Source: Epiperipatus broadwayi (Eukaryota; Onychophora; Udeonychophora; Euonychophora; Peripatidae). From it: a stretch of DNA of 64,000 bases. Made by a program: the position numbers and the translations under genes. The DNA lies in assembly GCA_028023455.1 (NCBI GenBank), contig JAQFVV010006245.1, positions 7,027,331-7,091,330 of the forward strand. Direction: 5' to 3'. Positions 26,771-38,159 of this stretch are shown here, one piece after another. Positions within the stretch are counted from its first letter, which is position 1, and every line of letters starts with the position of its first letter. The notes beneath the pieces are model-generated. The model saw nothing but the letters and a program-made list of their open reading frames with translations, made no database searches and was not told the DNA's origin.

Positions 26771-26874
26771 CATGCATTGGTGGTCGAGAGGTCAGCGCGA
26801 CTGCCTTGCACTTGCAGGCAGTTGCCCGGGTTGCGGGTTCGCGTCCCGGCCAATGCTATGACACTTAATATATA
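26771..26874 (+). mobile_element. tRNA-derived SINE, full copy with target duplication
   Basis: A G+C-rich block in AT-rich surroundings. It has a box-A-like start (TGGTCGAGAGGTCAGCG), a paired GCATTGG/CCAATGC acceptor-like stem, an anticodon-arm-like hairpin CTGCC/GGCAG and a box-B-like GGGTTCGCGTCCC. A short unrelated tail (TATGACACTT) follows. The hairpin loop and the T-arm do not fit a working tRNA, so this is a SINE or tRNA-like retroposon rather than a tRNA gene. It is flanked by an exact 11 bp duplication, TATAATGATGT, at 26760-26770 and 26875-26885, as expected for LINE-mediated insertion. A second, 5'-truncated copy lies at 48768-48842 on minus. Confidence 0.88.
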
Positions 26875-26889
26875 TATAATGATGTTAGT

Positions 26890-29640
26890 AAATTCATTTT
26901 GATATTGCACCTGGTGTGGGTGTACCTATCTTTTAGACTGCTTTATTTATTTATTGTATCATTAATTTCTTACTAAGATAAGTACCAAAATAAAAGAACG
27001 CCTAAAATTTTTTTTTATAATTTTTTCAATCAGAAATAAATTGTACCTCTACACAGTCAATTATTATATATATTTAGATGTTGTTAAAGAGAAAGTCTTA
27101 GGTTTTTATCTACTTCATATGCAATAAAATGCTTTGATTGTTTCTGTGTTCAAGAGCGTTTTACCCATCCTGATCTTGTAATCAGTAATCACATGGAATT
27201 ATTTGTTTTAAACTGAAAATTTATGTTCCTGCATTTTGTTTGTTTATTTAATTTAAATACATAGTGGTGATCATTACCAAGTTGAGCTTTTTGTTGTACT
27301 TATTTTCATCAAAATTTTAAATAAAAGGAATAATGGTATTTTTAATTCATGGAAAAAAAAAAGAGGTGGGGAGAAAAAGAGGAAAGGGAAGAGAGAATGC
27401 TAGATGGAATAAACTATTTCAAGATGTGATATAATAAGTTGTGGTGCTTAAATTATGCTTTGCAGTTCTTAAATTATTGCATATCATATTTTTGTCATAT
27501 CATTAAATTATTGCAAATAAACCAATATAACAAATGTTAAACGTTACCAACCAATATAACAAATGTTAAACGTTACCAATCCTTGTGTACTATTGATTAA
27601 TAAGGCAATAATTGTGCAGGAAAAAAAACTAAATTGTTTTTGGAACTTAAAATGGTAGCAATGTTACTTGACTAAAGTTGCTGGGCATTCTTGTTTGATA
27701 CTATAAAAGTACAGGGTAATATTTTAGAAATAAACTACTTGAAATAATATAATATGATAGCATTCCTTTTACACCAATATTATGTACAGTATATTAAAAG
27801 AGAAAACATCCGATTGACTTGCTCTTTAATTTAGTACTTGCTAATGCTTTTGATTATTTTACATTCCTTCAGACTTGAATGCACTGTTATTAAATTTTAT
27901 TAAAGTGACTACAATATTCATTGAATCTCTAATTTAATAAAAAAAAATTAAAGATTGTTGGCCAATTGGTGCACTAAATCTAAAAATAATGTACCTACTT
28001 TGTAGAAAACAAAAATATACATAATTTATAATAAACAAACTTTAAAAAGAAATAACAATAACTCGAAAAAATTTAGTAGTTTTGATATATTGTGTAATAC
28101 TATGGGAGTTATCAACTTTACTGGATTTTGATGGTGAGATAATTTAGAAAGTGTTCACAGTTTAAAAGATATTTATTACATATAGTTAAAAGTAAATTAA
28201 TTGGCTAATATTGCTTTTCATCATTCATGTTATGTTAAGTATAAAATTCTTATGCATTTTTGGAAATTGAAATTTTGATGGGATATAGTTATATTTAATT
28301 TATAATGATGTAGGAACCCATATAAAAAGGATTTTATTTATATATTGCCATTCTATGACCCATGGTTCCATATTAGGTTAAATCGTAGAAAAAAAAAATT
28401 AAGTTACAAGCAAACTTAGGATTTTTTATAGTTGTCCCAAATTTGCTTTATGGAACTGCTTATTACATGGATCTGACTATAACTAGATAATAGATATAAA
28501 TTTCAGGATAATCTGGATTCTGAGATGAGCCAAGTTGTACTGATTGCAAAAATAAAAAATTATGACTTCATGATGATGAAATTTTCATCTTTGATTGGAG
28601 AAGTGGATATATAGATATAGGATCTTGGTTTATTTTTACTAATATGGAATCTTGGTTTATTTTTACTAATATGGAATTATATATTATAAAAATTATTTCT
28701 ATAGTAATATGACTTGAATTAAATTATATTTTTAATGTATTATATTGCAGTTTAATATGGAAACTAAAATCAATTATTTATATACAACATATTTAATTAT
28801 TTATATTATTTTTTCTAAGACACTAGTAAATCTACTCCTTGATTGGAATCTTTACAGATATTTTTATAATGTTTATTAATTGCTAGTTGGCTTAAAAAAA
28901 TCCATATGCTAAATCAAAATAGTGTTTTGTACATTAAAATTTGAATTACTTTTGGTTGTCGCTCTAATGAAATTGTGTATTGATTATTAATTATACAAAA
29001 ATGTAGTAATTGGATTGGTGAATTGTAAATAACTGGAAATGTGTGCGATATGATTAAATCTCACATATATGTTGTACAAATTAATTTTGAAATAAACGTT
29101 GAACATATTTTTTATAATAAAATGCTAATTTAAAATTTGGCTCAAATGTGTAGAGGATATGCTTTTATGTGCGCCACATGTACAGTTAAAAAAAATCAAC
29201 CCTGTTTTAACGATGTATTTAAAGACGAGATTTATATATATAAAAAGCAGGCATGCACATGGTAAAGTAAATGTTCAATTATTTCTTAAAATATACATAT
29301 AATTCAGTTCTTTGTGTTGTTGAAAAATGTTTTTTTAAAATTTTTTAATTAAATTTTTAAAACCTGTTGTATATTCTTATTTAGCAATAATGTTTTAGAA
29401 TTAGATTATGTGGACAAATATAGTCGGTCACTCAGTTTATACATGTATATGTAAGATTACTTTATAGATTTACATCACATTAATACACATGTCGAATGTA
29501 CAATATCTGTAAACTAACTTCTATTCATTGCGGCGCCCTTTAAAAATGAAACTAGCATTGATTTATATTTGTATTAAATAAAAATTATTAATTTTAATTT
29601 CACATTCTGAACTAGTGAGAGAACCACTCATAAATTAATG
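26890..29640. other. AT-rich stretch with two short tandem duplications
   Basis: Two small tandem duplications stand out: a 29 bp unit repeated exactly at 27521-27549 and 27550-27578, and a ~29 bp unit (CTTGGTTTATTTTTACTAAT) repeated at about 28623-28680. Nothing else was recognised. Confidence 0.6.
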
Positions 29641-29648
29641 TGACCTTT

Positions 29649-29653
<5 letters not shown>

Positions 29654-29703
<50 letters not shown>
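29654..29703. repeat. (CA)n/(GA)n microsatellite
   Basis: A short CA run passes directly into a GA run of about 20 units. Confidence 0.95.
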
Positions 29704-29705
<2 letters not shown>

Positions 29706-29709
29706 AAGA

Positions 29710-31690
29710 GGGAGGAAAGATATAAATAAGAGTGAAAAAATAACTGATTTTACAATTACTGTACAAATTATATAGTCAATACTAGTCATTTTGTTAAATG
29801 ACACTGTGCTAGTTTTTATTTTAATCTATTTTTTAGCAAACAAATTTAAATATTTTGCCCGATTGCATTTTTCAAACATATTTTATTTTCAACTATATTC
29901 TTCCAACAAAGGCAATCGATATATCTTTTTGCACTGTATTTAAAGTAATAGAATGGGAACAAATTCACTTCTTTTTTGAAATCATCTCTAGTTCAGAAAT
30001 ATATTTTAAGAACATTTTATTTTTTTACAAGATTAATCCATCAAGGATGCATTCTCACAATTATTTATCTGAGAAAGATATACTTTGTTTCAGGACTTTG
30101 CCATCATATTTTGAAACTTTATAGAGCATTCATAAAAGAAATTTTTCAAAAACGTTCATATTATATCAATAGCGATCTATTTCTTACTTCAGTACAACAA
30201 ACATTCCGTGTACATCTGATTTTGCTAAAATAGTTACATTACAACAGTGTACCCTATATTATTACATCTTGCTAAATGTGATAGCTTACTGCTATCTGAG
30301 TACAATTTTAAAATTCACTTCTCTATTTAAAAAGCTACCAAAATATTTAAATTGATCAAAATTTTTATGTTGATAATCACTCAAGCTAAATGTTTCGGAA
30401 TTTTTTTTTTCTATCACTGACTGTTAAAGTAATTAAGTATTTTAAACACTAATTACAAAAGTAAATGTTCTATAAGTTCAACTCAAAACATTCTGTAGAT
30501 CATCTTTTGACACTTTTAGCAACCAAAATAAGATGAGGTTCCTATTTTTGCATTTAAATGTTTCAAATTAAAAGCACCCCCATTAAATCTATGCTTCATC
30601 ATGATGCCTATTTCATAAAGCTATCACGAATTAATACAAAAATAATCGTCTTAAAAATATAAAATAAAAATTTTCCTTCATATGCATTAGATTTTTAAAA
30701 ACTTCATTTAAAATGTGTTTTTTTTAAAAATACCAACAAGAAAATATTGTATAATAAATATGAAGAAACTTCTATGAACATCCAGCCATTTTCAAACATT
30801 GTTCTAAATCTTAATGATTAACTGACTCAAATGCCACAAAAAAATTGATGCAGGCAATATGTAAATGACATATTAGTTCATGACACTTTTCTTGCACTTT
30901 ACTAGCAACAAAAACTATATATAACACAGTGTGTATGATTTACAAAAACTTTATCAAGACATTGGTGCCCACTCATCTCTGCCCAAAACAACTAATTAAT
31001 TGAATTTTTTTTTGAAGATAATGTACTTTTGACATGGTGGATATTAATGAGTGTATATAATACTGCAATATTTACTATGCTGCACCCAATTTTCAGCCAT
31101 ACCTTTCTATTAAAAAGCTGCCAAAATATTTAAATTGATTTATAGTTACAATTCAAGCCAATTAGTTTCTGAGTTTTTTCTAACACTGGTTAGTAAACTA
31201 CTCAATTATTTTGAATACTATGAGTTTCACTATCAATCATTTAAATTGCAGATACAAAAAGCTAGAGAGAAAGACAAAAAATGAAAGCTAGAAATAAAAA
31301 AAATAAAAAAAGGAGATTAACCAAAGAATTATTTTTTTCTTACTCCAGTTGTGCCATCTGACATAAACTTGCATAATCAATAGTTACTAGATGGCAATAC
31401 TCATTAATAAATATCTATCCAGTGCTAATTTATCAAATGTCTCCATACTAGTTTTTAGTTTATGGCTTTCATCAGTGAGGAGGTTTCCAGATATTTTTTA
31501 ACTAATAGATTTTTTCTCTAGCAGCCATATTTTATTTTTCGCATTACTGTCAAAATACCATACCAAATTAAAAAAGAACATATTAATGTTTTAACCTAAA
31601 ATCCTTTAAATCAGATTTCTGTTATGATTTTAAAAGTGATATTAAAAGCTATTAAAAATGTAAGTATATTGCATATATACTAGTGTCAGT
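29710..31690. other. AT-rich stretch without recognised features
   Basis: Frames at 29855-30233 are low-complexity overlaps without family resemblance. Two short, similar segments near 30330 and 31115 (AAGCTACCAAAATATTTAAATTGAT and a variant) may be old repeat traces. Confidence 0.4.
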
Positions 31691-31796
31691 ATTGAATCAG
31701 GTAAAACTTTCTATACATATTGCCATTCATTGCAAGCCAGAATAATCAATGGATGCCAGAAAGGTTGTGCATAAAATCCCCATCTAGGGCATACTC

Positions 31797-31855
31797 ATCC
31801 AATATCCCGAGATTAGTTTCTGGCTTGCGGTCTTCTTCAGTAAGGAGCCTTGGAT
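31797..31855 (-). ncRNA. Hammerhead ribozyme, degenerate (unit 1, minus)
   Basis: Same layout as the intact motifs, but the core reads CUGAAGA instead of CUGAUGA and the cleavage-site region is AAUC instead of AGUC, so it is probably weak or inactive. The stem I halves AUCCAA and UUGGAU are retained. Confidence 0.6.
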
Positions 31856-32226
31856 CTAAGAGCACTGCACCTAGATCTTAGGATCTAGTGCAACCTTCCA
31901 GCAGACATCTTTTATCCCTACTTAACTACAAAAAAACACCATTATATTTTTATCCAAGCTTATTAGCTTATATAGTCATATAGGTCTGAACTCAGTTCAG
32001 TACTTATATATTTTGGTGTCTGGTTTTTCAATAATCATAGCCACCACTGTCCTATTAGACAGGATTGGTTTTAAGCCAATAAACATCACAAACTATTTCG
32101 TATGCTTGCTTATAATTGTTATTAAAACAGGCAAAACTCTCTATATGTATTGCCACTCATTGCAAGCCAGGATAATCAATGGATGCCAGAAGACTTGTGT
32201 ATAAAATCCCCATCTAGTGCCTACTT

Positions 32227-32284
32227 ATCCAATATCCCCAGACTAGTTCTGGTTTGTGGTCTTCATCAGTGAGAAGCCGTGGAT
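32227..32284 (-). ncRNA. Hammerhead ribozyme, degenerate (unit 2, minus)
   Basis: The core CUGAUGA is intact on the minus strand, but the GAAAC box has lost one A (GAACUAGUC) and stem II is weakened (GAC/ACC instead of GGC/GCC). It is a recognisable hammerhead, probably impaired. Confidence 0.65.
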
Positions 32285-32426
32285 CTGAATATATAAGCTA
32301 ATGAGCTTGGATTGAATCTATTATAATATTTTCAATTTAAGACTCATAGTTTTTAGTTAAGTAGAAATAAAAGGTGGCTGCTGGAGAGTTGTATTAGATC
32401 CTAAGATCTAGGTGCAGTGCTCTCAG

Positions 32427-32485
32427 ATCCAAGGTTTCTCACTGACGAAGGCCACAAGCCAGAAACTAGTCTGGAGATATTGGTT
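32427..32485 (+). ncRNA. Type I hammerhead ribozyme (unit 3, plus), one core change
   Basis: Outer stem I AUCCAA, then inner stem I UUCUCA, core CUGACGA (U to C in the CUGAUGA box), a stem II GGC/GCC hairpin with CACAA loop, GAAA, a two-base-pair stem III AC-UA-GU, and C at the cleavage site. The returning strand UGGAGA closes inner stem I, followed by UA and UUGG closing the outer part. The core substitution probably lowers activity. Confidence 0.75.
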
Positions 32486-32859
32486 GAGTAGGCACTAGAT
32501 GGGGATTTTATGCACAAACCTTCTGGCATCCATTGATTACTCTGGCTTGCAATGAGTGGCAATATGTATAGAGAGTTTGGCCTGTTTTAGTAACAGTTAT
32601 AAGCAAGCATAAGAAATGGTGATCATATGATGTTTGTTGGCTTAAAACCATAGTGGTGGCTATGGGTATTAAAGAATCAAAGTCACCAAAATGTATAGGT
32701 GCTGAACTGAGTTCAGACCTATATGACTATATAAGCTAATGAGCTTGGATTGAAAATATGTTTTCAATTTAAGATTCATAGTTTTGTAGTTAAGTAGAAA
32801 TAAAAAGTGGCTGCTGGAGAGTTGCATTTGATCCCAAAATCTAAGTGCAGTGCTCTCAG

Positions 32860-32917
32860 ATTCAAGACTCTTCACTGATGAAGGCTACAAGCCAGAAACT
32901 AGTCTGGGGATATTGGA
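32860..32917 (+). ncRNA. Type I hammerhead ribozyme (unit 4, plus), core intact
   Basis: The core boxes CUGAUGA (32875-32881) and GAAAC are intact. Stem II is GGC(UACAA)GCC with an A/A mismatch at its base. Stem III is a minimal AC-UA-GU hairpin followed by C, giving the classical GUC cleavage triplet at 32901-32903. Inner stem I pairs CUCUUCA-side bases with UGGGGA; the outer part pairs with UUGGAU imperfectly (AUUCAA). The very short stem III and the internal loop in stem I match the minimal type I hammerheads of PLEs and animal retrozymes. Confidence 0.82.
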
Positions 32918-33479
32918 TGAGTAGGCACTAGATGGGGATTTTATGCACAAGCCTTCTGGCATCCATTGATTACTTTGGCTTGTAATGAGTGGCAATATGT
33001 ATAGAGAGTTTTGCCTGTTTTAATAACAGATATACATATGTATAAGAAATGGTGATCATGTGATGTTTATTGTCTGTATTGATTTGTTTATTTTTATTAA
33101 TTATTAAGTATAAAATTTTAATTAAAATATATTGTAGATATAAGTATGTATATATATGATGAAACAAAGCATTGGAATTAACTCTAAAATTGATCAGCCA
33201 TTTGATCTTCCATATGGCAGTGAGATGGCTTTCAGGTATTGTGAGATTAGCTAATAAAAATAGCATTACAAAAATCTTAAAGAAAGTATATAAAATAATA
33301 AAAATACCTTAGAATAAATAACTGAAATAATAATAGCAGTGAAATTTTAGAATAAGTTATTAAAAGTAATATTGAAATGAGCAAACAGTTTAAATTTCGT
33401 GGCTAATTGTTCTAAAGTGCAAAATATAAAATGCGCTAACACGTACAAGCACACAAAGCTGAAGACAAATAAAGAAATG

Positions 33480-33700
33480 TATATATTTATTTTATTTTAA
33501 TATATATATTTAATTAAGTGGCTAAGCGTTTTCAAGAGTCAGAGCCCTCATATTCATGGCCATTTTGCAAATAGATAAGCAATTGATTAGGAGTGATGTA
33601 AATTTATGCAAATGCTATAGTTACGTTTTCCATTTCCTGGATATTTTGTAGCAAGAGTCTTTTCTATTTATGGCGTCGCTATCTCTAGCGATAAAGTAAG
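33480..33700. repeat. Degenerate repeat with hammerhead-like minus-strand core
   Basis: Read on minus, the segment at about 33510-33550 has AUGA, a GAG/CUC hairpin-like part and GAAAACGCUUAGCC. The element at 33930-34127 has the equivalent order (AUGA, hairpin, GAAAGCGCUCAG). The two stretches therefore look like members of one family that carries a decayed PLE-type ribozyme. The ends are not clear. Confidence 0.4.
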
Positions 33701-33929
33701 CCTCTTTTATCTTCCTTTTGAGATCGTCTCGCTCTCTGCAAACCACCACTGGATCTGTAGGTTGGCAATTGTCACCGGCTGACGTGCGGTGCTATGCAAA
33801 AACTGAATTACAAGAAGGGTCCATCAGTGCTTTATTATAGGAGTATGTGTGTTGGGATAGCCTAGTGGACAGTAATGTTTTAAAATAATTATAAATAAAT
33901 AATGTAATAGGTTTTATTATAATTAATTA

Positions 33930-34127
33930 ATTCTAGCACGTGTGCATATGCGGCGCAACTGTTTCCAAAAGCTATAAAGTGTTAATATAAAATAGATAAC
34001 TAAAAACAAACAAACTGAGCGCTTTCAAAGGATCTTGCCTTCATAACCATAGCTTGCTACTACGTTTAATGATATGCAAATATAGCTTTTGGGAACAGTT
34101 GCGCCGCACATGCACACGTGCTAGAAT
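33930..34127. mobile_element. 198 bp foldback element with 47 bp arms
   Basis: The arms 33930-33976 and 34081-34127 are reverse complements with two mismatches, beginning ATTCTAGCACGTGTGCAT and including CGGCGCAACTGTT. The ~104 bp interior contains, on minus, a hammerhead-like order AUGA, AGG/CCU hairpin, GAAAGCGCUCAG. No ORF. The arms are G+C-richer than their surroundings. Flanks are AT-rich (ATTAAT on both sides), so a target duplication cannot be proven. Confidence 0.85.
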
Positions 34128-34134
34128 ATTAATA

Positions 34135-36325
34135 TTTCCCAAAAGTAAAAAATTATTTGACTTAATCGTATAATTAATTAAGTTTAAGAGAAACTAAATT
34201 ATAACATAGGCTAAAGCACTTTAGCTAGTTTTTTAAATTTTTTATCAAATATTAAAAATTACAATATTTAAAAGAATATATGTTTAATTCATGTATGAAT
34301 GAGTTGTTTATACAAAAATAACACCATTAAGGTAAATTCATATTAAAGAGAATGTATTAAAAATAAGGCAATTAAATTAAAAGATTAAAATTGGTTTTAA
34401 TTTTAACTTGCATTTTGTGTTTTGAAATAAAAGATTCAAAAATAAAGTAAAAATTCAATCAATTATATAATTATGATGCATTGAAAATTAAAAATAATTA
34501 AAATAAATTGAATTCATTTAGATTAAGTAAAATAAAGAGATCGTCAAGGTGTTATAAACAAGAGGTCCATAGTATATATATATAGCCAGGGTTTTCTTGA
34601 AATTATTATGATTGATTCTGGCTTTATATGTACTTCATTTTACATTGCCATCATGATAATGAGCAATTGAGAAAAAGAAAACCACTGCTTCTCTGAAGTC
34701 TAATCTGGATGCATACTGATAAATCTGATCAAATTATTTTTAAAAAATCTCATTTCTACATAAAGAAAAATATGCCTAGTCATCAAATAATTTCAAGAAC
34801 AGGCTTTAGACTAAACTGGTGCATTAGATGTGAGAAATTCCCATATCTAAGAAATTGATAAAAGATAGTATAATAAAATGGAAAAGAAAGAAATGTGATA
34901 ATAAAATGAATCAATTAATGCAATACATTGAGAAGAACTATTAGTTCACATAGTAATCCTCAAAATGAACTATTAAAAATTCTGGCTATAAAACTTCATG
35001 CTATAGGTTGATATTCATACATAAGTAAATAAAAAGCTGTTTTTTAATTAGACCAATATTTTAGAGTATTAATCAGTTTAAGTTTTACTTTATGCTGATC
35101 TCTTAAAGTATATTAATTACAGCTAACTATATTTATTTGGTATAAATTATTTGATAAAGTATTAAATTGATTAAAAAAAAGAATACTTTGTTAAACTCAG
35201 TGTCATTGCTTGCTGTTAATGGACATGATGGCTCATTGTGCAGTAAACAGTAGATATTGTAAACAAAATATATAATACTTTATGCTAATTCACATTAATT
35301 GGGATCTTGAAATAAAACAGTAGTTGCAGGCCACTGCTATATTATATTTTAAAAGTTACAAAATAATTAATAAACATTAACCAACAGATTATTCTTTTAA
35401 TATATATATATATATATATCACTTGGTTGTTATTGTCATATATGTGGGTTGTGCGTGCATGGATGTGTGGGTTAAACTGAAATGCTACTTATCTTTAAAT
35501 ATTTTAACCAAATTTCTTTATAGTCTACATTACTAATTGGTTTTATTGCATTATACATCTTTTTTAACTAGAAAATAAAATTAAGCACTAAAATAAAACC
35601 CATTATTTATACTTAAGTAATCTCAAGCATTATCAAAAATTTATCATCACATTCTACACATCTAAAAAACATTTTCATTAAGTTAATAGTTTTACATTTA
35701 TAAAACTGAGTTTAAAAAGTTTTTTTAATTATTGTTTAAATTTCATTATTTAAAAAAAAACTCTAACCTTGTTAAACCTAAATTTATAATTTGTATTACA
35801 TTTATGAATATATAAAGTTGAACTAAAATGTGTTTTATCTTGCTTACTTAAATGAATTTAACTATTTCATTTAAACTTAAATTTATCTCAACAAAATAAA
35901 TTTTTCCATATGAATAAGGAATTTTCTATACAATTCCTGATGCAAATCTATCCATTTTTTCTTTGTATTATTTCAAAAATTATTCAACACAATATCTTTT
36001 CTCCAAAACTGTTTTTTTATTATTAATTTCCTTACATCTTTACCTTTAATGCTTTGAATATAAATATTTTGAAATGAAGAAAAATACAATCAATTTTTTC
36101 TTCGATTTTTTTCTTGTATTTAAATTATTTCTATCATAACTCTTGTTAAAAAAAAACACTCTTAATAATTCTGGCCAAAATTTAAATAATCTTTATAAAG
36201 CTCTTCTTTTTATTAATAATTCAATTCATTTCGATTCAATTCATTTATTTAAGTGATAAACAACAACATACAGCCGATTGCAGGTTGCACATTAAAATAA
36301 TAAAAGGAATAAACACAATGCCTAT
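34135..36325. other. AT-rich stretch without recognised features
   Basis: A (TA)n run occurs at about 35399-35420. No coding or mobile-element structure seen. Confidence 0.5.
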
Positions 36326-36330
36326 TATTA

Positions 36331-36635
<305 letters not shown>

Positions 36636-36879
36636 CAATAATGTATAAACAACTAAAATAAATTTAAATTCAACAACAATGTCATTTTAATTTAAGAATT
36701 TTACAAAATTGCTTATGATCTAAATTAAAATGATTAGTACTAATAAAAAAACTGTTTTCACACAGAAGATAGCCTGAATAAGTAGAAAATTTAAAGACAT
36801 TGGAATGACAAACTTGACTACAGTAGACAACTGCAAACTGAGTATCATACTCATAAGACCCAATTACAATAAATGAAAT

Positions 36880-38010
36880 TATATTAGATACAATAACTTC
36901 TTGATTTCTTGTAAGATATTTAAGATCTCTATATTTTCATCTAGAAGAAAGATGAACAACTTTATTAAACACTGGTTGTAATAAACTACATCCTTGTTTA
37001 GAGTTAGAATTCCAAATGATTGAACAATATTGAATGGTGTGAAAAACCAATGACAAAAGTAATTTGAATTTTGTATCATTACTGAAATGATAACCATATC
37101 TAAAGATCACATTCAGGATTTTAAAAACTTTGTTAACAATCATTTTTAAATGAGGAAAAAAAGTCCATTACTAGAAAATAAACTTCCAAATTTTTTTGGG
37201 ATTAAAGAGAATTAATTTTGTGAAAATTAATAAAATAAAAAAAAAAATTAAAACTTCAGATTTCTTAGAATATGAAACAAGAGAACATTTACTAAAATTA
37301 ACTGACATAGCTATCAATATTTTTTTTTGAAGAAGAATTCAATCAATCACTGATGTGATTCTTCTAAAAATTTTACAGTCATTAGCATAGCACACAAAAT
37401 AAAAAGATTTTAGGTGATTCTTAAGGTTAGTAATATAAATATTAAAAAGCATGGTTGTTCCAATACTACACTCAGGATCATCAATTAGATGAAATATTAT
37501 TGTTGAATTTGATCTATGCTGAATGATTACAAATAGAGGATTGAAACCAATAAATAAGTTTATAGGTAATTTGTGAAGAAGAATGATATTGTCTACATTA
37601 TCAGACTTTTGATAAATTAAAATAAATAACATCAAATCTCTGCTGTTTCTTGATCAGATGTAAATTGTTAGAAAATTAATTTCTACAGATCTGTTGGGAA
37701 TAAAACCAAGTTATAAAAAAAAGATTTACTAACACCCAAAATACTTTTATTATAAACACATCTCTCAAAACTTTAAGCAATAGTATGTAAAACAGAAATA
37801 GGTCTATAATTATTAATACAGTCATCAGATCCATTCTTAAAAATGAAGATCATTTTAGCATATTTAAGAACATTAGGAAAAACACAGGAGTTAAGTGATA
37901 AATTGAAAATAAAAGCAAGAGATGCTGCAATAAATTCAACTAGATTTTTATAAATAAAGAAAGGAATATTATCATTTTCTAAACTAGAATGAGCTTTAAA
38001 TCCCTTGATG
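36880..38010 (-). pseudogene. CR1/L2-like LINE reverse transcriptase fragment
   Basis: On the minus strand, from 38.0 to 36.9 kb, conserved non-LTR RT blocks appear in order. They are ENDNIPFF (37.97 kb), a NNYRPISVL block (37.81 kb), a degenerate 'S-D-NVD-IILLHKL' motif A region (37.6 kb), CSIGTTMLFNIYITNL (the SVLGPLLF-like block, 37.47 kb), YANDCKIFR (YADD changed to YAND, 37.39 kb) and IQYCSIIWNSNSKQ (37.0 kb). Several stops and frameshifts, plus the changed catalytic Asp, make it dead. The N-terminal endonuclease is not visible. The 62 bp tandem at 38012-38136 and the AAT array flank it. Confidence 0.82.
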
Positions 38011-38011
38011 G

Positions 38012-38150
38012 TTACAATAACAACAACAATAATAATAACAACAAAATAATAATGATAATGATGATAATAATAATTACAATAACAACAACAATAATAATAA
38101 CAACAAAATAATAATGATAATGATGATAATAATAATAATAATAATAATAG
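38012..38150. repeat. 62 bp tandem duplication in AT/CAA-rich repeat
   Basis: A 62 bp unit starting TTACAATAACAACAACAATA is repeated at 38012 and 38074, then runs into (AAT)n. It lies next to the upstream end of the CR1-like fragment. Confidence 0.85.
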
Positions 38151-38159
38151 TTATATGAT

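Larger units (their letters stand above)
31700..32286 (-). mobile_element. Retrozyme-like hammerhead ribozyme repeat array, minus-strand half
   Basis: One full and one partial ~430 bp unit in tandem, read on the minus strand. Equivalent ribozyme positions (31840 and 32269) are 429 bp apart. Each unit carries a hammerhead motif followed by a conserved non-coding body with landmarks TAGGCACTAGATGGGGATTT, CATCCATTGATTA and GAGTGGCAATA. No ORF of note. The array is cut at about 32286, where a plus-oriented array begins, giving a head-to-head arrangement. Non-coding tandem repeats of a few hundred bp with type I hammerheads are the hallmark of animal retrozymes, thought to spread through circular RNA. 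The same hammerhead type occurs in PLEs, on whose RT such repeats may depend (inference). Confidence 0.8.
32287..33060 (+). mobile_element. Retrozyme-like hammerhead ribozyme repeat array, plus-strand half
   Basis: Close to two tandem ~430 bp units. Ribozyme cores begin at 32442 and 32875, a 433 bp period. The sequence starts TATATAAGCTAATGAGCTTGG, passes the first ribozyme and body, repeats, and fades at about 33050 after GGTGATCATGTGATG. It is the same family as the minus half and the solitary unit at 57.6 kb. Its unit boundary differs from the minus half: it starts upstream of the ribozyme. The two halves together form a large inverted repeat around 32286. Confidence 0.82.

Noticed and set aside
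26771-26874. A functional tRNA gene
   Set aside because: The anticodon loop is too long and the T-arm has a mismatch and atypical loop. The exact flanking duplication and a second copy fit a SINE better.
29855-30233. Two overlapping frames of 85-89 codons
   Set aside because: AT-biased, overlapping, without family motifs or splice context.
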